A stretch of DNA of 64,000 bases from assembly GCF_900115555.1 (NCBI RefSeq), contig NZ_FOWX01000015.1, positions 53,602 to 117,601 of the forward strand, in the 5' to 3' direction. Positions 1 through 10,402 of the stretch are shown here, piece by piece. The DNA comes from Pseudomonas borbori (lineage in GTDB: Bacteria; Pseudomonadota; Gammaproteobacteria; Pseudomonadales; Pseudomonadaceae). The notes under the pieces were generated by a model, which did not search any database, had not been told where the DNA came from, and saw nothing but the letters and a program-made list of their open reading frames with translations. Made by a program: the position numbers and the translations under genes. Position 1 is the first letter of the stretch, and each line of letters starts with the position of its first letter.

Positions 1-28
1 CGCCGCAGGTGCGTGGGCGACTCTGTCG

Positions 29-71
29 ATGCCCGCGATCCTCGACAATCGCGGGCATGGCCCGCTCCTAC
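29..71. repeat. REP-like palindromic repeat
   Basis: Perfect 11-base inverted arms lie at 29-39 and 48-58 with an 8-base loop. The right arm continues to 71 and reads, on the minus strand, as a motif starting GTAGGAGCGGGC that matches a common Pseudomonas REP type. There is no T-run after the hairpin, so a terminator is unlikely. It sits just before miaA. No mutL coding sequence is visible in the first bases of the window. Confidence 0.7.
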
Positions 72-104
72 GAACTATCTGTCCATCCTGCCTTAGCTGA
101 GCTT

Positions 105-1082
105 ATGACTGCCAACGCTTTGCCCCCCGCCATCTTCCTGATGGGGCCCACCGCCGCCGGCAAGACCGATCTGGCCCTCGAGCTGGCGCGGGTGCTGCCG
201 TGCGAGTTGATTAGCGTCGACTCGGCTTTGGTCTATCGCGGCATGGACATCGGCACCGCCAAGCCCGACAAAGCCACTCTGGCCGAGTTCCCCCATCGCC
301 TGATCGACATCCGCGACCCGGCCGAAAGCTACTCGGCCGCCGAGTTTCGTGCCGACGCCCTGGCGGCGATGGCCGACATCAGCGCGCGGGGACATATCCC
401 GCTGCTGGTTGGCGGCACCATGCTGTATTACAAGGCGCTGCTCGAAGGGCTGGCCGATATGCCCGGCGCCGATCCGCAGGTGCGCGCCGAGCTGGAAGGG
501 CGCGCCGAGGTCGAAGGCTGGGAGGTCCTGCACCGCGAGCTGCAGGCGGTCGATCCCGAGTCCGCGGCGCGCATCCATCCCAATGACCCGCAACGCCTGG
601 TTCGGGCGCTGGAAGTCTATCGAGTCAGCGGTCTGAGCATGACTGCGCACCGCCAGCGCCAGGCGGAGCAAAATCATGTCATGGGTGCGTCCGCAGCGGG
701 ACAATTCCCCTATACTGTCGCGCACTTGGCCATTGCTCCGGCGCAGCGCCAATTGTTGCACGCGCGAATTGCACAAAGATTTCAGGCGATGTTGGAACAG
801 GGCTTTGTCGACGAGGTCGAACGCCTGCGTCAGCGAAGTGACCTGCATCCGGGGTTGCCGTCTATACGTGCAGTGGGTTATCGCCAGGTGTGGGATTTTC
901 TCGAAGGCAACCTGAGTGAGGCGCAGATGCGCGAGCGTGGCATTATCGCCACGCGGCAGTTGGCCAAAAGGCAGTTTACCTGGTTGCGCAGTTGGGCCGA
1001 TTTGCACTGGCTGGATAGCCTGGCTTGTGACAATCTGCCGCGCGCCTTGAAATACCTGGCGGCGGCCTCCATATTGACCTGA
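105..1082 (+). CDS. miaA: tRNA dimethylallyltransferase MiaA
   Basis: Transfers a dimethylallyl group from DMAPP to N6 of A37 in tRNAs that read UNN codons, the first step toward ms2i6A. The 325-residue protein opens with a P-loop (GPTAAGKT, near residue 14), followed by the conserved [22 protein letters not shown] region and [28 protein letters not shown] segment and a late AVGYRQVW motif match the family. An ATG at 105 is preferred over the longer open frame from 9 because the alignable protein begins [15 protein letters not shown] and the upstream codons fall in a REP repeat. hfq follows 102 bases downstream, the usual miaA-hfq-hflX order; hfq promoters inside miaA are known in related bacteria. 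Confidence 0.97.
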   Translation: MTANALPPAIFLMGPTAAGKTDLALELARVLPCELISVDSALVYRGMDIGTAKPDKATLAEFPHRLIDIRDPAESYSAAEFRADALAAMADISARGHIPLLVGGTMLYYKALLEGLADMPGADPQVRAELEGRAEVEGWEVLHRELQAVDPESAARIHPNDPQRLVRALEVYRVSGLSMTAHRQRQAEQNHVMGASAAGQFPYTVAHLAIAPAQRQLLHARIAQRFQAMLEQGFVDEVERLRQRSDLHPGLPSIRAVGYRQVWDFLEGNLSEAQMRERGIIATRQLAKRQFTWLRSWADLHWLDSLACDNLPRALKYLAAASILT

Positions 1083-1163
1083 GACCTTGCCATTGGCCGT
1101 CTATCCTTGGGGGTATGGCGGCCTGAACCCGTTTGTTGGTTCACTAAAACTATTAATTATTGA

Positions 1164-1445
<282 letters not shown>

Positions 1446-1459
1446 TCTAGGAGGTCGTA

Positions 1460-2761
1460 TTGTTCTTCGAGCGCCATGAAGGGGGTGAGCGGGCTGTTCT
1501 GGTTCATCTGGAAGGTCAAGATTCCGCGGCGCGCGAAGATCCGCAAGAGTTTCAGGAGCTGGCCGTCTCGGCCGGTGCTGACACGGTTGCCTTTCTCAGC
1601 GTGCCGAGTAACCGGCTGACTGCGAAATACCTGATTGGCAGCGGCAAGGTCGAGGAGTTGCGCGATCAGGTCAAGATTCTCGAGGCGGATCTGGTGATCT
1701 TCAACCACGTCCTCACGCCCAGTCAGGAACGCAATCTGGAGCGGATTTTCGAGTGCCGGGTGCTGGACCGCACTGGCCTGATTCTCGATATTTTCGCCCA
1801 GCGCGCGCGCACTCACGAAGGCAAACTGCAGGTCGAACTGGCTCAGCTGGATCACCTGAGCACCCGCCTGGTGCGTGGCTGGACCCACCTGGAACGGCAG
1901 AAAGGCGGTATCGGTCTGCGCGGTCCGGGGGAAACCCAGCTGGAAACCGACCGCCGCCTGCTGCGCGTGCGCATTCGCCAGATCAAGCAGAAGCTGGAGA
2001 AGGTGCGCAGTCAGCGCGAGCAGGCGCGGCGCGGGCGCAAGCGCGCGGATATCCCTTCGGTGTCCCTGGTCGGCTATACCAACGCCGGCAAGTCGACCCT
2101 GTTCAATGCCTTGACCGAGTCGGACGTTTACGCCGCCGACCAGTTGTTCGCTACCCTGGATCCGACCTTGCGCCGCCTGGAGTTGGACGACCTGGGGCCG
2201 GTGGTATTGGCCGATACGGTGGGCTTTATTCGTCATCTCCCGCATAAACTGGTCGAAGCCTTCCGGGCGACTCTGGAGGAATCGAGCAATTCCGACCTGC
2301 TCCTGCATGTGATCGATGCGCATGAGCCTGAGCGCGATCAGCAGATCGAGCAGGTCATGGCGGTGCTCGGCGAGATCGGCGCGCACGAGTTGCCGATGCT
2401 CGAGGTCTACAACAAGCTGGATCTGCTCGAAGGGGTCGAGCCGCAAATTCAGCGCAACGCCGACGGCAAGCCGCAGCGGGTCTGGTTGTCTGCCCGTGAC
2501 GGGCGTGGCCTGCCCCTGTTGAAGCAGGCCATTGCCGAGTTGTTGGGCGACGACCTGTTTATCGCTACATTGCAGTTGCCGCAACGCCTGGCGCGGCTGC
2601 GCGCACAGTTTTTTGCCCTGGGTGCGGTGCAGAGCGAGGAGCATGCCGAGGATGGCAGCAGTTTGTTGGCGGTACGCCTGCCGCGGGTCGAATTGAATCG
2701 ACTGGTCACCCGGGCAGGTTTGCAACCGTTGGAGTTTATCGAGCAACACACTTTGCAATAA
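1460..2761 (+). CDS. hflX: ribosome-associated GTPase HflX
   Basis: Obg/HflX-family GTPase that binds the 50S subunit and rescues or splits stalled ribosomes under stress. The N-terminal HflX domain carries the glycine-rich GGIGLRGPGETQLE signature near residues 148-162. G motifs follow: GYTNAGKST (G1, about residue 205), DTVGFI (G3) and NKLD (G4). The 433-residue length is normal. The start codon is TTG at 1460, supported by a perfect AGGAGG at 1449-1454 with 5-base spacing and by the short gap from hfq. A TTG start with a very strong ribosome binding site may tune its level relative to hfq. Confidence 0.96.
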   Translation: MFFERHEGGERAVLVHLEGQDSAAREDPQEFQELAVSAGADTVAFLSVPSNRLTAKYLIGSGKVEELRDQVKILEADLVIFNHVLTPSQERNLERIFECRVLDRTGLILDIFAQRARTHEGKLQVELAQLDHLSTRLVRGWTHLERQKGGIGLRGPGETQLETDRRLLRVRIRQIKQKLEKVRSQREQARRGRKRADIPSVSLVGYTNAGKSTLFNALTESDVYAADQLFATLDPTLRRLELDDLGPVVLADTVGFIRHLPHKLVEAFRATLEESSNSDLLLHVIDAHEPERDQQIEQVMAVLGEIGAHELPMLEVYNKLDLLEGVEPQIQRNADGKPQRVWLSARDGRGLPLLKQAIAELLGDDLFIATLQLPQRLARLRAQFFALGAVQSEEHAEDGSSLLAVRLPRVELNRLVTRAGLQPLEFIEQHTLQ

Positions 2762-2857
2762 AGCCTGCGACAGTGGCTTTGCCGCTGATGGCTGGCATTG
2801 GGTAGCATTGGTCGGCGCGCCGTGGGCGCGTCTTTGCTTTATTTGATGGAGAGCGCT

Positions 2858-4012
2858 ATGGCTTGGAATGAGCCGGGTGGCAACTCGAACAATCAGGATC
2901 CTTGGGGCGGCCGCAAAGGCGGCGATCGCAAGGGGCCACCGGATCTCGACGAGGCCTTCCGCAAGCTGCAGGAAAGCCTCAACGGGCTGTTCGGTGGTGG
3001 TAAGAAACGTGGCAGTGACGACGGTGCCGGTAAAGGCGGTGGTTTCGGTCTGCTGTTTATTGGCCTGGGTGTGCTCGCGGCCATTTGGCTGTACAGCGCG
3101 ATCTATGTGGTCGATGAGCAGGAGCAGGCCGTGGTGCTGCGTTTCGGCAAATACTACGAAACCGTAGGGCCGGGCCTGAACATCTACTTCCCGCCGATCG
3201 ATCGCAAGTTCCAGGAGAACGTCACCCGCGAGCGTGCCTACAGCAAGCAGGGGCAGATGCTCACCGAGGACGAGAACATCATCGAAGTGCCGCTGACCGT
3301 GCAGTACAAGATCAGCAATCTGCAGGATTTCGTGCTCAACGTCGACATGCCGGAAGTGAGTCTGCAGCACGCCACCGACAGCGCAGTGCGCCATGTGGTC
3401 GGCTCCACCGAGATGGATCAGGTGCTGACCGAAGGCCGCGAGCTGATGGCCAGTGAGGTCAAGGACCGTCTGCAGCGTTTCCTCGATACTTATCGCACCG
3501 GCATCAATGTCACCCAGGTCAACGTGCAGAGTGCGGCGGCGCCGCGCGAGGTGCAGGAGGCTTTCGATGACGTGATTCGCGCCCGTGAAGACGAGCAGCG
3601 CGAGAAGAATCAGGCGGAAACCTATGCCAACGGCGTGGTGCCGGAGGCTCGTGGTCAAGCCCAGCGCTTGATCGAGGACGCCAGTGGTTACCGCGATGAA
3701 GTGGTTTCCCGGGCAACGGGTGAGGCCGATCGCTTTACTGCGTTGGTGGCCGAGTACCGCAAGGCGCCGGAGGTCACGCGTGAGCGTTTGTATCTGGACA
3801 CCATGCAGGAACTGATGAGCAATAGCAGCAAGGTGTTGGTGACTGGCGACAAGGGGCAGAACAATCTGCTCTATCTGCCGCTGGACAAGATGATCGACGG
3901 CCGCAGCAGTGCCGGCGCTAGTGCCATTTCGGGTGCGGGTGCCAGTGAGCTTGGTGCGCGTGTCGGTAGTGAGCCGCGCCAGGTCGAGCTGCGTACAAGG
4001 GAGAGCCGCTGA
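2858..4012 (+). CDS. hflK: FtsH protease modulator HflK
   Basis: SPFH/prohibitin-family membrane protein that assembles with HflC around the FtsH protease and modulates its access to membrane substrates. The 384-residue protein has a Gly/Asn-rich cytoplasmic N-terminus (MAWNEPGGNSNNQDPWGG), one transmembrane segment near residues 62-82, then a periplasmic SPFH domain beginning VVDEQEQAVVLRFGKYYETVGPG. A long charged helical region (about residues 200-300) and a Ser/Gly/Ala-rich tail follow. The ATG at 2858 has GATGGAGAG just upstream and gives the standard HflK start. The stop overlaps the hflC start by one base, so the two are translationally coupled. Confidence 0.97.
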   Translation: MAWNEPGGNSNNQDPWGGRKGGDRKGPPDLDEAFRKLQESLNGLFGGGKKRGSDDGAGKGGGFGLLFIGLGVLAAIWLYSAIYVVDEQEQAVVLRFGKYYETVGPGLNIYFPPIDRKFQENVTRERAYSKQGQMLTEDENIIEVPLTVQYKISNLQDFVLNVDMPEVSLQHATDSAVRHVVGSTEMDQVLTEGRELMASEVKDRLQRFLDTYRTGINVTQVNVQSAAAPREVQEAFDDVIRAREDEQREKNQAETYANGVVPEARGQAQRLIEDASGYRDEVVSRATGEADRFTALVAEYRKAPEVTRERLYLDTMQELMSNSSKVLVTGDKGQNNLLYLPLDKMIDGRSSAGASAISGAGASELGARVGSEPRQVELRTRESR

Positions 4013-4881
4013 TGAGCAATAAATCGCTGATCGCCCTGATAGTTGGCGTAGTGCTGGCGCTGGTGGCCTGGAACAGCTTCTATATAGTGGCGCAAACCGA
4101 GCGGGCAGTACTGTTGCAGTTCGGTCGAATCGTCCAGCCGGACGTGCAGCCGGGCTTGCATGTGAAGATTCCTTACGTCAATCAGGTGCGCAAGTTCGAT
4201 GGGCGTCTGTTGACTCTGGATTCCTCCAGTTCACGCTTCCTCACCCTGGAAAAGAAGGCGCTGATGGTCGATGCCTTCGCCAAGTGGCGGGTGCTCGATG
4301 CCGAGCGTTACTACACCGCGACTTCGGGTATCAAGCAGATCGCTGACGAGCGTCTGTCGCGGCGCCTGGAGGCTTCGTTGCGTGACCAGTTCGGCAAGCG
4401 CACGCTGCACGAATCGGTGTCCGGCGAGCGTGATGCGCTGATGGCGGACGTTACCGCGTCGCTGAACCGTGCCGCCCAGCAGGAACTGGGTATCGAGGTG
4501 GTGGATGTGCGGGTCAAGGCCATCGACCTGCCGAAAGAAGTCAACCGTAGCGTGTTCGATCGCATGAGTTCCGAGCGTGAGCGTGAGGCGCGCGAGCATC
4601 GGGCCAAGGGTAAGGAACTGGCCGAAGGTATTCGTGCCGATGCCGATCGTCAGCGCCGCGTGTTGCTGGCTGATGCCTACCGCCAGGCGGAAGAGCTGCG
4701 CGGCGATGGCGATGCCCAGGCAGCGGCCATCTACTCCAAGGCGTATGGCCAGGATCAGGAGTTCTACTCGTTCTATCGCAGCCTGAAGGCTTATCGTGAG
4801 AGCTTCGCGGATAAGCGTGATGTGCTGGTGCTCGATCCGAGCAGTGACTTCTTCCGTTATCTGGAAAAGTCCAAGCCCTAA
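4012..4881 (+). CDS. hflC: FtsH protease modulator HflC
   Basis: Partner of HflK in the HflKC ring that encloses FtsH in the inner membrane. The 289-residue protein starts with a short cytoplasmic end and a membrane anchor (residues about 5-25). An SPFH domain follows (VAQTERAVLLQFGRIVQPDVQPGLHVKIP), then an Arg/Glu-rich helix typical of the family. It overlaps hflK as TGATG. A heptad repeat element and a strong rho-independent terminator (4997-5020) follow, so the hfq-hflX-hflK-hflC series probably ends here. Confidence 0.97.
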   Translation: MSNKSLIALIVGVVLALVAWNSFYIVAQTERAVLLQFGRIVQPDVQPGLHVKIPYVNQVRKFDGRLLTLDSSSSRFLTLEKKALMVDAFAKWRVLDAERYYTATSGIKQIADERLSRRLEASLRDQFGKRTLHESVSGERDALMADVTASLNRAAQQELGIEVVDVRVKAIDLPKEVNRSVFDRMSSEREREAREHRAKGKELAEGIRADADRQRRVLLADAYRQAEELRGDGDAQAAAIYSKAYGQDQEFYSFYRSLKAYRESFADKRDVLVLDPSSDFFRYLEKSKP

Positions 4882-4890
4882 AGGCAGCGT

Positions 4891-4975
4891 CAAGCTGCAA
4901 GCCATAAGCTGCAAGTAAGCGTCGGACTTCGCTTGCAGCTTAAAGCTTGTGGCTTGTGGCTTGTGGCTTGTGGCT
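4891..4975. repeat. heptad-built palindromic intergenic repeat, copy 1
   Basis: The left part is degenerate 7-mers of the AGCTGCA type; the right part carries their complements (GCTTGCA, GCTTAAA) and then four perfect tandem copies of GCTTGTG at 4945-4972. The same family occurs at 34082-34149 and 37999-38104. It lies between hflC and its terminator. Confidence 0.75.
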
Positions 4976-4996
4976 ATGAGCGTGGTATGATTCGGC

Positions 4997-5020
4997 AGCC
5001 GGGGAAATCCCGGCTTTTTT
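4997..5020 (+). terminator. rho-independent terminator after hflC
   Basis: A 7-bp stem (AGCCGGG at 4997-5003 with CCCGGCT at 5009-5015), a GAAAT loop and a run of T to 5020. It is positioned to end the hfq-hflC transcript before the DUF2065 gene. Confidence 0.85.
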
Positions 5021-5035
5021 GCGTCTGTGGGTATC

Positions 5036-5221
5036 ATGTGGCAGGAATCGGGCATTGCGTTTTGTCTCTTGCTGGTCCTGGAAGGCATCCTGCCCTTCCT
5101 TTGTCCGCGCCTTTGGCGTGGGGCAGTCGCACAGCTTGCAAGGTTGTCGGATCGACGACTGCGATTGATGGGGCTGACCAGCATGTTGCTGGGTACAGCT
5201 TTCCTTTATCTGCTTCACTGA
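5036..5221 (+). CDS. DUF2065 (YjeT-like) small inner-membrane protein
   Basis: The 61-residue protein has two hydrophobic segments: residues about 6-22 ([18 protein letters not shown]) and 43-60 ([17 protein letters not shown]). A basic linker containing RLSDRRLR separates them. This matches the DUF2065 family, which is regularly found between hflC and hisZ/purA in gammaproteobacteria. Its function is not known; the neighbourhood suggests a membrane role near HflKC, but that is inference. The ATG at 5036 gives the conserved MWQE start; an in-frame start at 5027 would add three residues. hisZ starts 37 bases downstream. Confidence 0.85.
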   Translation: MWQESGIAFCLLLVLEGILPFLCPRLWRGAVAQLARLSDRRLRLMGLTSMLLGTAFLYLLH

Positions 5222-5258
5222 AGGCTTGTGCCGCCCGGTTCAAGAGGGGAATGGCGAA

Positions 5259-6446
5259 ATGGCAACGGTAGACCGCTGGCTATTGCCAGATGGCATCGAA
5301 GAAGTACTGCCGCCGGAAGCGGCGCGCATTGAAGTCGCGCGCCGTCAGGTGCTGGATCTGTTCCAGCGCTGGGGCTATGAATTCGTGGTGACGCCGCATA
5401 TCGAATATCTGGAGTCGCTGCTTACCGGAGCGGGTCGGGATCTGGATCTGCGCACCTTCAAGGTGACCGACCCGTTGTCGGGCCGGCAGATGGGCTTTCG
5501 TGCCGATATCACGCCGCAAGTGGCGCGGATCGATGCACATACACTGCGCCGCGAAGGGCCGAGCCGGCTGTGTTATGCCGGCAGTGTGGTGCATGCCCAG
5601 CCGCGCGCGCTGACCACCTCGCGCAGCCCGATCCAGTTGGGCGCCGAGTTGTATGGCGATGCCAGTCCGGCCAGCGATGTGGAGGTCATCAGCCTGCTGG
5701 TGGACACCCTGGAGCTGGCGCAGGTCCCCGACATCCACATGGATCTCGGTCATGTCGGTATCTACCGTGGCCTGGCGCGTGCCGCCGGCTTGTCCGGCGA
5801 GGTCGAGCAGCAACTGTTCGATGCGATGCAGCGCAAGGCCATGGATGAGATTGTGCTGCTGACCGAGGCCTTACCGGCTGCGCTGTGCACGATGCTGCGC
5901 GCCCTGGCCGAGCTCTGTGGTGGTCGTGAAGTGCTGGACCTGGCGCAGGCTTGCCTGGTCGAGGCGCCGGACGATGTGCATGCTGCGCTGGATGACTTGC
6001 TGGCGATTGCCGATGCGCTGAGCCTGCGTTACCCGGAGTTGCCGTTGTACTTCGATCTGGGCGAGTTGCGCGGTTATCGCTATCACACCGGCGTGGTATT
6101 CGCGGCCTTCGTGCCGGGTGTCGGCCAGTCGATAGCCCAGGGCGGTCGCTATGACGATATAGGTGCGGACTTCGGTCGGGCGCGTCCGGCGACGGGGTTC
6201 TCCACCGATCTGAAAACCCTGGTCAGTCTCGGTCAGATGCCGCTCGGTGAGCTACCGGCGGGCATCTGGGCGCCTGATCATCATGACCTGTACCTGTGGC
6301 GTGCCGTGCAGCGCCTGCGCAGTGAAGGCGAGCGTGTGGTGCAGGCTTTGCCTGGGCAGGCTTTGGCTGACGCGCATGAGGTGGGCTGTGATCGACAATT
6401 ATTGCTGTGTGACGGCCGTTGGCAGGTGATGCCGCTGGCTTCCTGA
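5259..6446 (+). CDS. hisZ: ATP phosphoribosyltransferase regulatory subunit HisZ
   Basis: Catalytically inactive histidyl-tRNA synthetase paralogue that binds the short form of HisG, activates it and confers histidine feedback control at the first step of histidine synthesis. Class II synthetase-like motifs are visible ([47 protein letters not shown]). At 395 residues it is shorter than HisRS and has no anticodon-binding domain. The start is the ATG at 5259 ([12 protein letters not shown]), with GAGGGGA upstream; the open frame back to 5226 has no family similarity. hisG is not in the window, which is usual in Pseudomonas. purA lies 147 bases downstream. Confidence 0.95.
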   Translation: MATVDRWLLPDGIEEVLPPEAARIEVARRQVLDLFQRWGYEFVVTPHIEYLESLLTGAGRDLDLRTFKVTDPLSGRQMGFRADITPQVARIDAHTLRREGPSRLCYAGSVVHAQPRALTTSRSPIQLGAELYGDASPASDVEVISLLVDTLELAQVPDIHMDLGHVGIYRGLARAAGLSGEVEQQLFDAMQRKAMDEIVLLTEALPAALCTMLRALAELCGGREVLDLAQACLVEAPDDVHAALDDLLAIADALSLRYPELPLYFDLGELRGYRYHTGVVFAAFVPGVGQSIAQGGRYDDIGADFGRARPATGFSTDLKTLVSLGQMPLGELPAGIWAPDHHDLYLWRAVQRLRSEGERVVQALPGQALADAHEVGCDRQLLLCDGRWQVMPLAS

Positions 6447-6500
6447 TCTGGGGTTCAGGTCGGTCGGGCGCTGGTTGCATACCTGATTGGGTCGGCCTGA

Positions 6501-7889
<1,389 letters not shown>

Positions 7890-7908
7890 GAGCTTGTGAG
7901 CGGTACAG

Positions 7909-7943
7909 CAAAGGGTCGCCATGGGCGGCCCTTTGTTGTTTTA
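7909..7943 (+). terminator. rho-independent terminator after purA
   Basis: A 12-bp stem with one G-T pair (CAAAGGGTCGCC at 7909-7920 with GGCGGCCCTTTG at 7924-7935), an ATG loop, then TTGTTTTA. It separates purA from the chemoreceptor gene. Confidence 0.85.
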
Positions 7944-8018
7944 TGGTGGTGGCTTCAGCTTTGGATTCTGCGGCCGATCACTGGTTATAAGCTGGCCCGA
8001 TTTGAAAGGAGTGGAACC

Positions 8019-9953
8019 TTGTCCGCCATGTTCGCATTGCTGCACAGCCGTTTGTTGCGTCCGGTATTCATTGCCCTGGGCGTGGCCATGCTGGTGCAGG
8101 TATTCCTGGCCGTATGGTTGACCCGCACCACTGTGGGTGACCTGGTCGCCGACCTGACGACGCGCCTGGAAGGCGATAGCCAGCGTCTGGGTGGCGAGTT
8201 GGGCGCTGCCGAGCGTGAGGTGGTGCAGAGCTTGACCGCCTTGTCGGCCAATACCCGTGAAAGCCTGGGGGTGGCGTTGTCCGGGCGGCTCCAGGCCGAG
8301 CAGGAGCAGTTGCGCGGCGTACTCGAGGAGAATCTCAAGCAGTCGGGCGGCGCCATGGCGCAGTTGCTGGCTGGTGTCGCGCCCAAGGCGATCTGGGATG
8401 GCGACGTGCCGGCGCTGACTGCGTTCACGCGCATCGCTCAGCGCGATCCCGCGGTGCTGTTCGCCGTCTATTACGACGCGCAGGGACAGCGCCTGACCCG
8501 CAATTTCAACCGCAGCGATGCGCGGGTTCGGGCTCTGGTCGCGGCGGGGCAGGGCGATACTCCGCTGGACAAGCTGGTCGAGGCGGCCTCGCGCGATCCG
8601 CAGGTGTATATGGTCGAAGTAGCTATTAGTCCCATGGGGGCGCAGATCGGCAAGGTCCAGTTGGGCTTGTCCAGGGCGGCTGTGGAGCAGGAGTTGCAAG
8701 CGCTTGATCAGCGTTTTTCCGCGCTGGTGGACAGCGCCGGCGAGTTGGTGGACGTCAGTCTGGCCAGCGCTGCGGGTGAAAGCACTCAGGCGCTGCAGCG
8801 GCGCCTGACTGAGGCGCAGCAGGCGGCCGAGGGGATGGCGCAGGGTAGCCTGAGCTCGGTGCGGGCTGCTGCCGAGAGCTTGCGCTGGCGTATCGCTGTC
8901 GGGCTCTTGGTGGTCGGTTTGCTGACGTTGCTGGCGGTGGCGCTGGTCCTCGGTTGGCGGGTGTTGAGTCGCCTGCGATTGCTGATCGCGGCCCTGCAGG
9001 ACTTGGCGCAGGGCGAGGGCGACCTGACCCGGCGAGTCGAGTTGGACAGTCGTGACGAGGTGGGTGAGATGGCGGCCGCGGTCAATCGCTTTGTCGCCAG
9101 GTTGCAGCCCATCGTGCGCGAGGCGGGCGAGGTGGCGGTACTCACCGGACGCGAAATCGACGGTCTGGCGTCACGCAGTGCGGCGGCCGAGGCTGCCGCC
9201 GGGCGTCAGCGCGACGAGGTGGCGGGTAGCCTGCAGGCCTTGGCGCAGATGGCGGGTGAGGCGCAGGCGGAAAGCCAGGCGATGCAGGAGGCGTTGCGCC
9301 GGGTGGCGGCGATTCGGCAGGCGACTCAGGATAATGCGGCGATTGCGGCGCGGGTCGGTGGGGCGATGGAGACTCTGGTGCTGCGGGTCGGCGACGGAGC
9401 GGCAGTGATCGAGCGCCTGGCCAGGCAGAGCGAGCAGATCGAAGTGGTGCTGACGGTGATCCATGGTATCGCCGAGCAGACCAATCTGCTGGCCTTGAAT
9501 GCCGCCATCGAGGCGGCGCGCGCTGGGGAGAGCGGTCGCGGTTTTGCCGTGGTCGCCGACGAGGTGCGTGCCCTGGCGAGCAAGACCCAGCAGTCGACCG
9601 GCGATATTCAGGCGCATATCGGTGCCTTGCAAAAAGGCGCGCGTGAGGCGGTTGGCGCAATCGGGCAGGCCGGCCAGCAGGCGGATCAGGGGCTGGCTGC
9701 GCTGCTGGAAAGCGCCAAGGTGCAGCAGTCGGTGCAGGCGGCGGTGGAGGAGGTGCATGGCGCCATCAATGCGGCGACTCAGGCAGCGGCGCATCAGGCG
9801 CAAGGTGCCGATGCGGTGCGTGGACGGGTCGAGGTGATTCATGCCGAGGCTCAGCGGGCGGCCGAGGCGGTGGCCGCCACGGCCGACAGCGGGCGGGTGC
9901 TGGATGGTCTGGCCAGGCAACTGAAGGCCAGTCTGGGGCAGTTCCGCGTCTAG
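8019..9953 (+). CDS. methyl-accepting chemotaxis protein
   Basis: Transmembrane chemoreceptor feeding CheA/CheW. The 644-residue protein has a first membrane helix near residues 13-35, a periplasmic sensor of about 250 residues (containing [15 protein letters not shown]) and a second helix near residues 290-312. HAMP and the cytoplasmic signalling hairpin follow; the tip motif [19 protein letters not shown] lies near residues 485-503. The ligand is unknown. The start is placed at TTG 8019 because AAAGGAG at 8005-8011 is spaced 7 bases from it; ATG 8028 is the alternative and gives 641 residues. The gene lies alone between terminators. Confidence 0.9.
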   Translation: MSAMFALLHSRLLRPVFIALGVAMLVQVFLAVWLTRTTVGDLVADLTTRLEGDSQRLGGELGAAEREVVQSLTALSANTRESLGVALSGRLQAEQEQLRGVLEENLKQSGGAMAQLLAGVAPKAIWDGDVPALTAFTRIAQRDPAVLFAVYYDAQGQRLTRNFNRSDARVRALVAAGQGDTPLDKLVEAASRDPQVYMVEVAISPMGAQIGKVQLGLSRAAVEQELQALDQRFSALVDSAGELVDVSLASAAGESTQALQRRLTEAQQAAEGMAQGSLSSVRAAAESLRWRIAVGLLVVGLLTLLAVALVLGWRVLSRLRLLIAALQDLAQGEGDLTRRVELDSRDEVGEMAAAVNRFVARLQPIVREAGEVAVLTGREIDGLASRSAAAEAAAGRQRDEVAGSLQALAQMAGEAQAESQAMQEALRRVAAIRQATQDNAAIAARVGGAMETLVLRVGDGAAVIERLARQSEQIEVVLTVIHGIAEQTNLLALNAAIEAARAGESGRGFAVVADEVRALASKTQQSTGDIQAHIGALQKGAREAVGAIGQAGQQADQGLAALLESAKVQQSVQAAVEEVHGAINAATQAAAHQAQGADAVRGRVEVIHAEAQRAAEAVAATADSGRVLDGLARQLKASLGQFRV

Positions 9954-10068
9954 TTGGGGATTCTGGATTACGTTTTTGTCGGTTGGGTTGCGCAGTCTGC
10001 AACTGCAAGACCCAGCCTGCAATTAGCAGTCGGGCGGGGCTAGTATGCCGTGCTAAATCGCAGGCAAG

Positions 10069-10097
10069 AAAAAACCGAGCGCTTGGCTCGGTTTTTT
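10069..10097. terminator. bidirectional terminator between the chemoreceptor gene and tRNA-Leu
   Basis: A symmetric hairpin: stem AACCGAGC (10073-10080) with GCTCGGTT (10086-10093), flanked by an A-run on the left and a T-run on the right. It can serve the plus-strand chemoreceptor transcript and the minus-strand tRNA transcript that converge here. Confidence 0.88.
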
Positions 10098-10101
10098 GAA
10101 T

Positions 10102-10188
10102 TGGTGCCCAGGAGAAGACTCGAACTTCCACGACCGTAAGGTCACCAGCACCTGAAGCTGGCGTGTCTACCAATTTCACCACCTGGGC
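10102..10188 (-). tRNA. tRNA-Leu (anticodon CAG)
   Basis: An 87-base gene including the encoded CCA end. On the minus strand the acceptor stem is GCCCAGG with CCTGGGC, the anticodon stem is CCAGC with GCTGG, and the loop TTCAGGT gives anticodon CAG, which reads the common CTG codon. A long variable arm (GTGACCTTACGGTCGT) marks a class II tRNA, and the T-loop GTTCGAGTC is intact. A consensus-like promoter lies upstream at 10261-10289. Confidence 0.97.
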
Positions 10189-10260
10189 TTGATTGCAATG
10201 ATCGCTCATTTGCTATCAACTACAACTTGGTTAACTTCGTTTCCCGTCGTTGTGGCGCGC

Positions 10261-10289
10261 ATAATACGGATCGAGTTTTTACTTGTAAA
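10261..10289 (-). promoter_or_regulatory. sigma-70 promoter of tRNA-Leu
   Basis: Minus-strand -35 TTTACA (10289-10284) and -10 TATTAT (10266-10261) are separated by exactly 17 bases. Both match the consensus at five of six positions. A GC-rich GCGCGCC segment follows the -10, like the discriminator of stringently controlled stable RNA promoters. The predicted start would leave a leader of roughly 65 bases before the tRNA. Confidence 0.75.
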
Positions 10290-10402
10290 CCCCCGTGATC
10301 AAAAAATTTTATTCTGTGTGCTGGGCTGACCCGGATAGTGGTTTCGCGCTTCAATAGGCACATGGCAAACCGAATTTAAATAGAAAAGGTGAACTCTCTC
10401 TA

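Noticed and set aside
29..58. Terminator for an upstream mutL gene
   Set aside because: No T-run follows and the sequence matches a REP-type motif; no mutL coding sequence is visible.
93..1007. Long minus-strand open frame opposite miaA
   Set aside because: It is the antisense shadow of a clear GC-rich gene with no recognisable domain; such shadows are common here.
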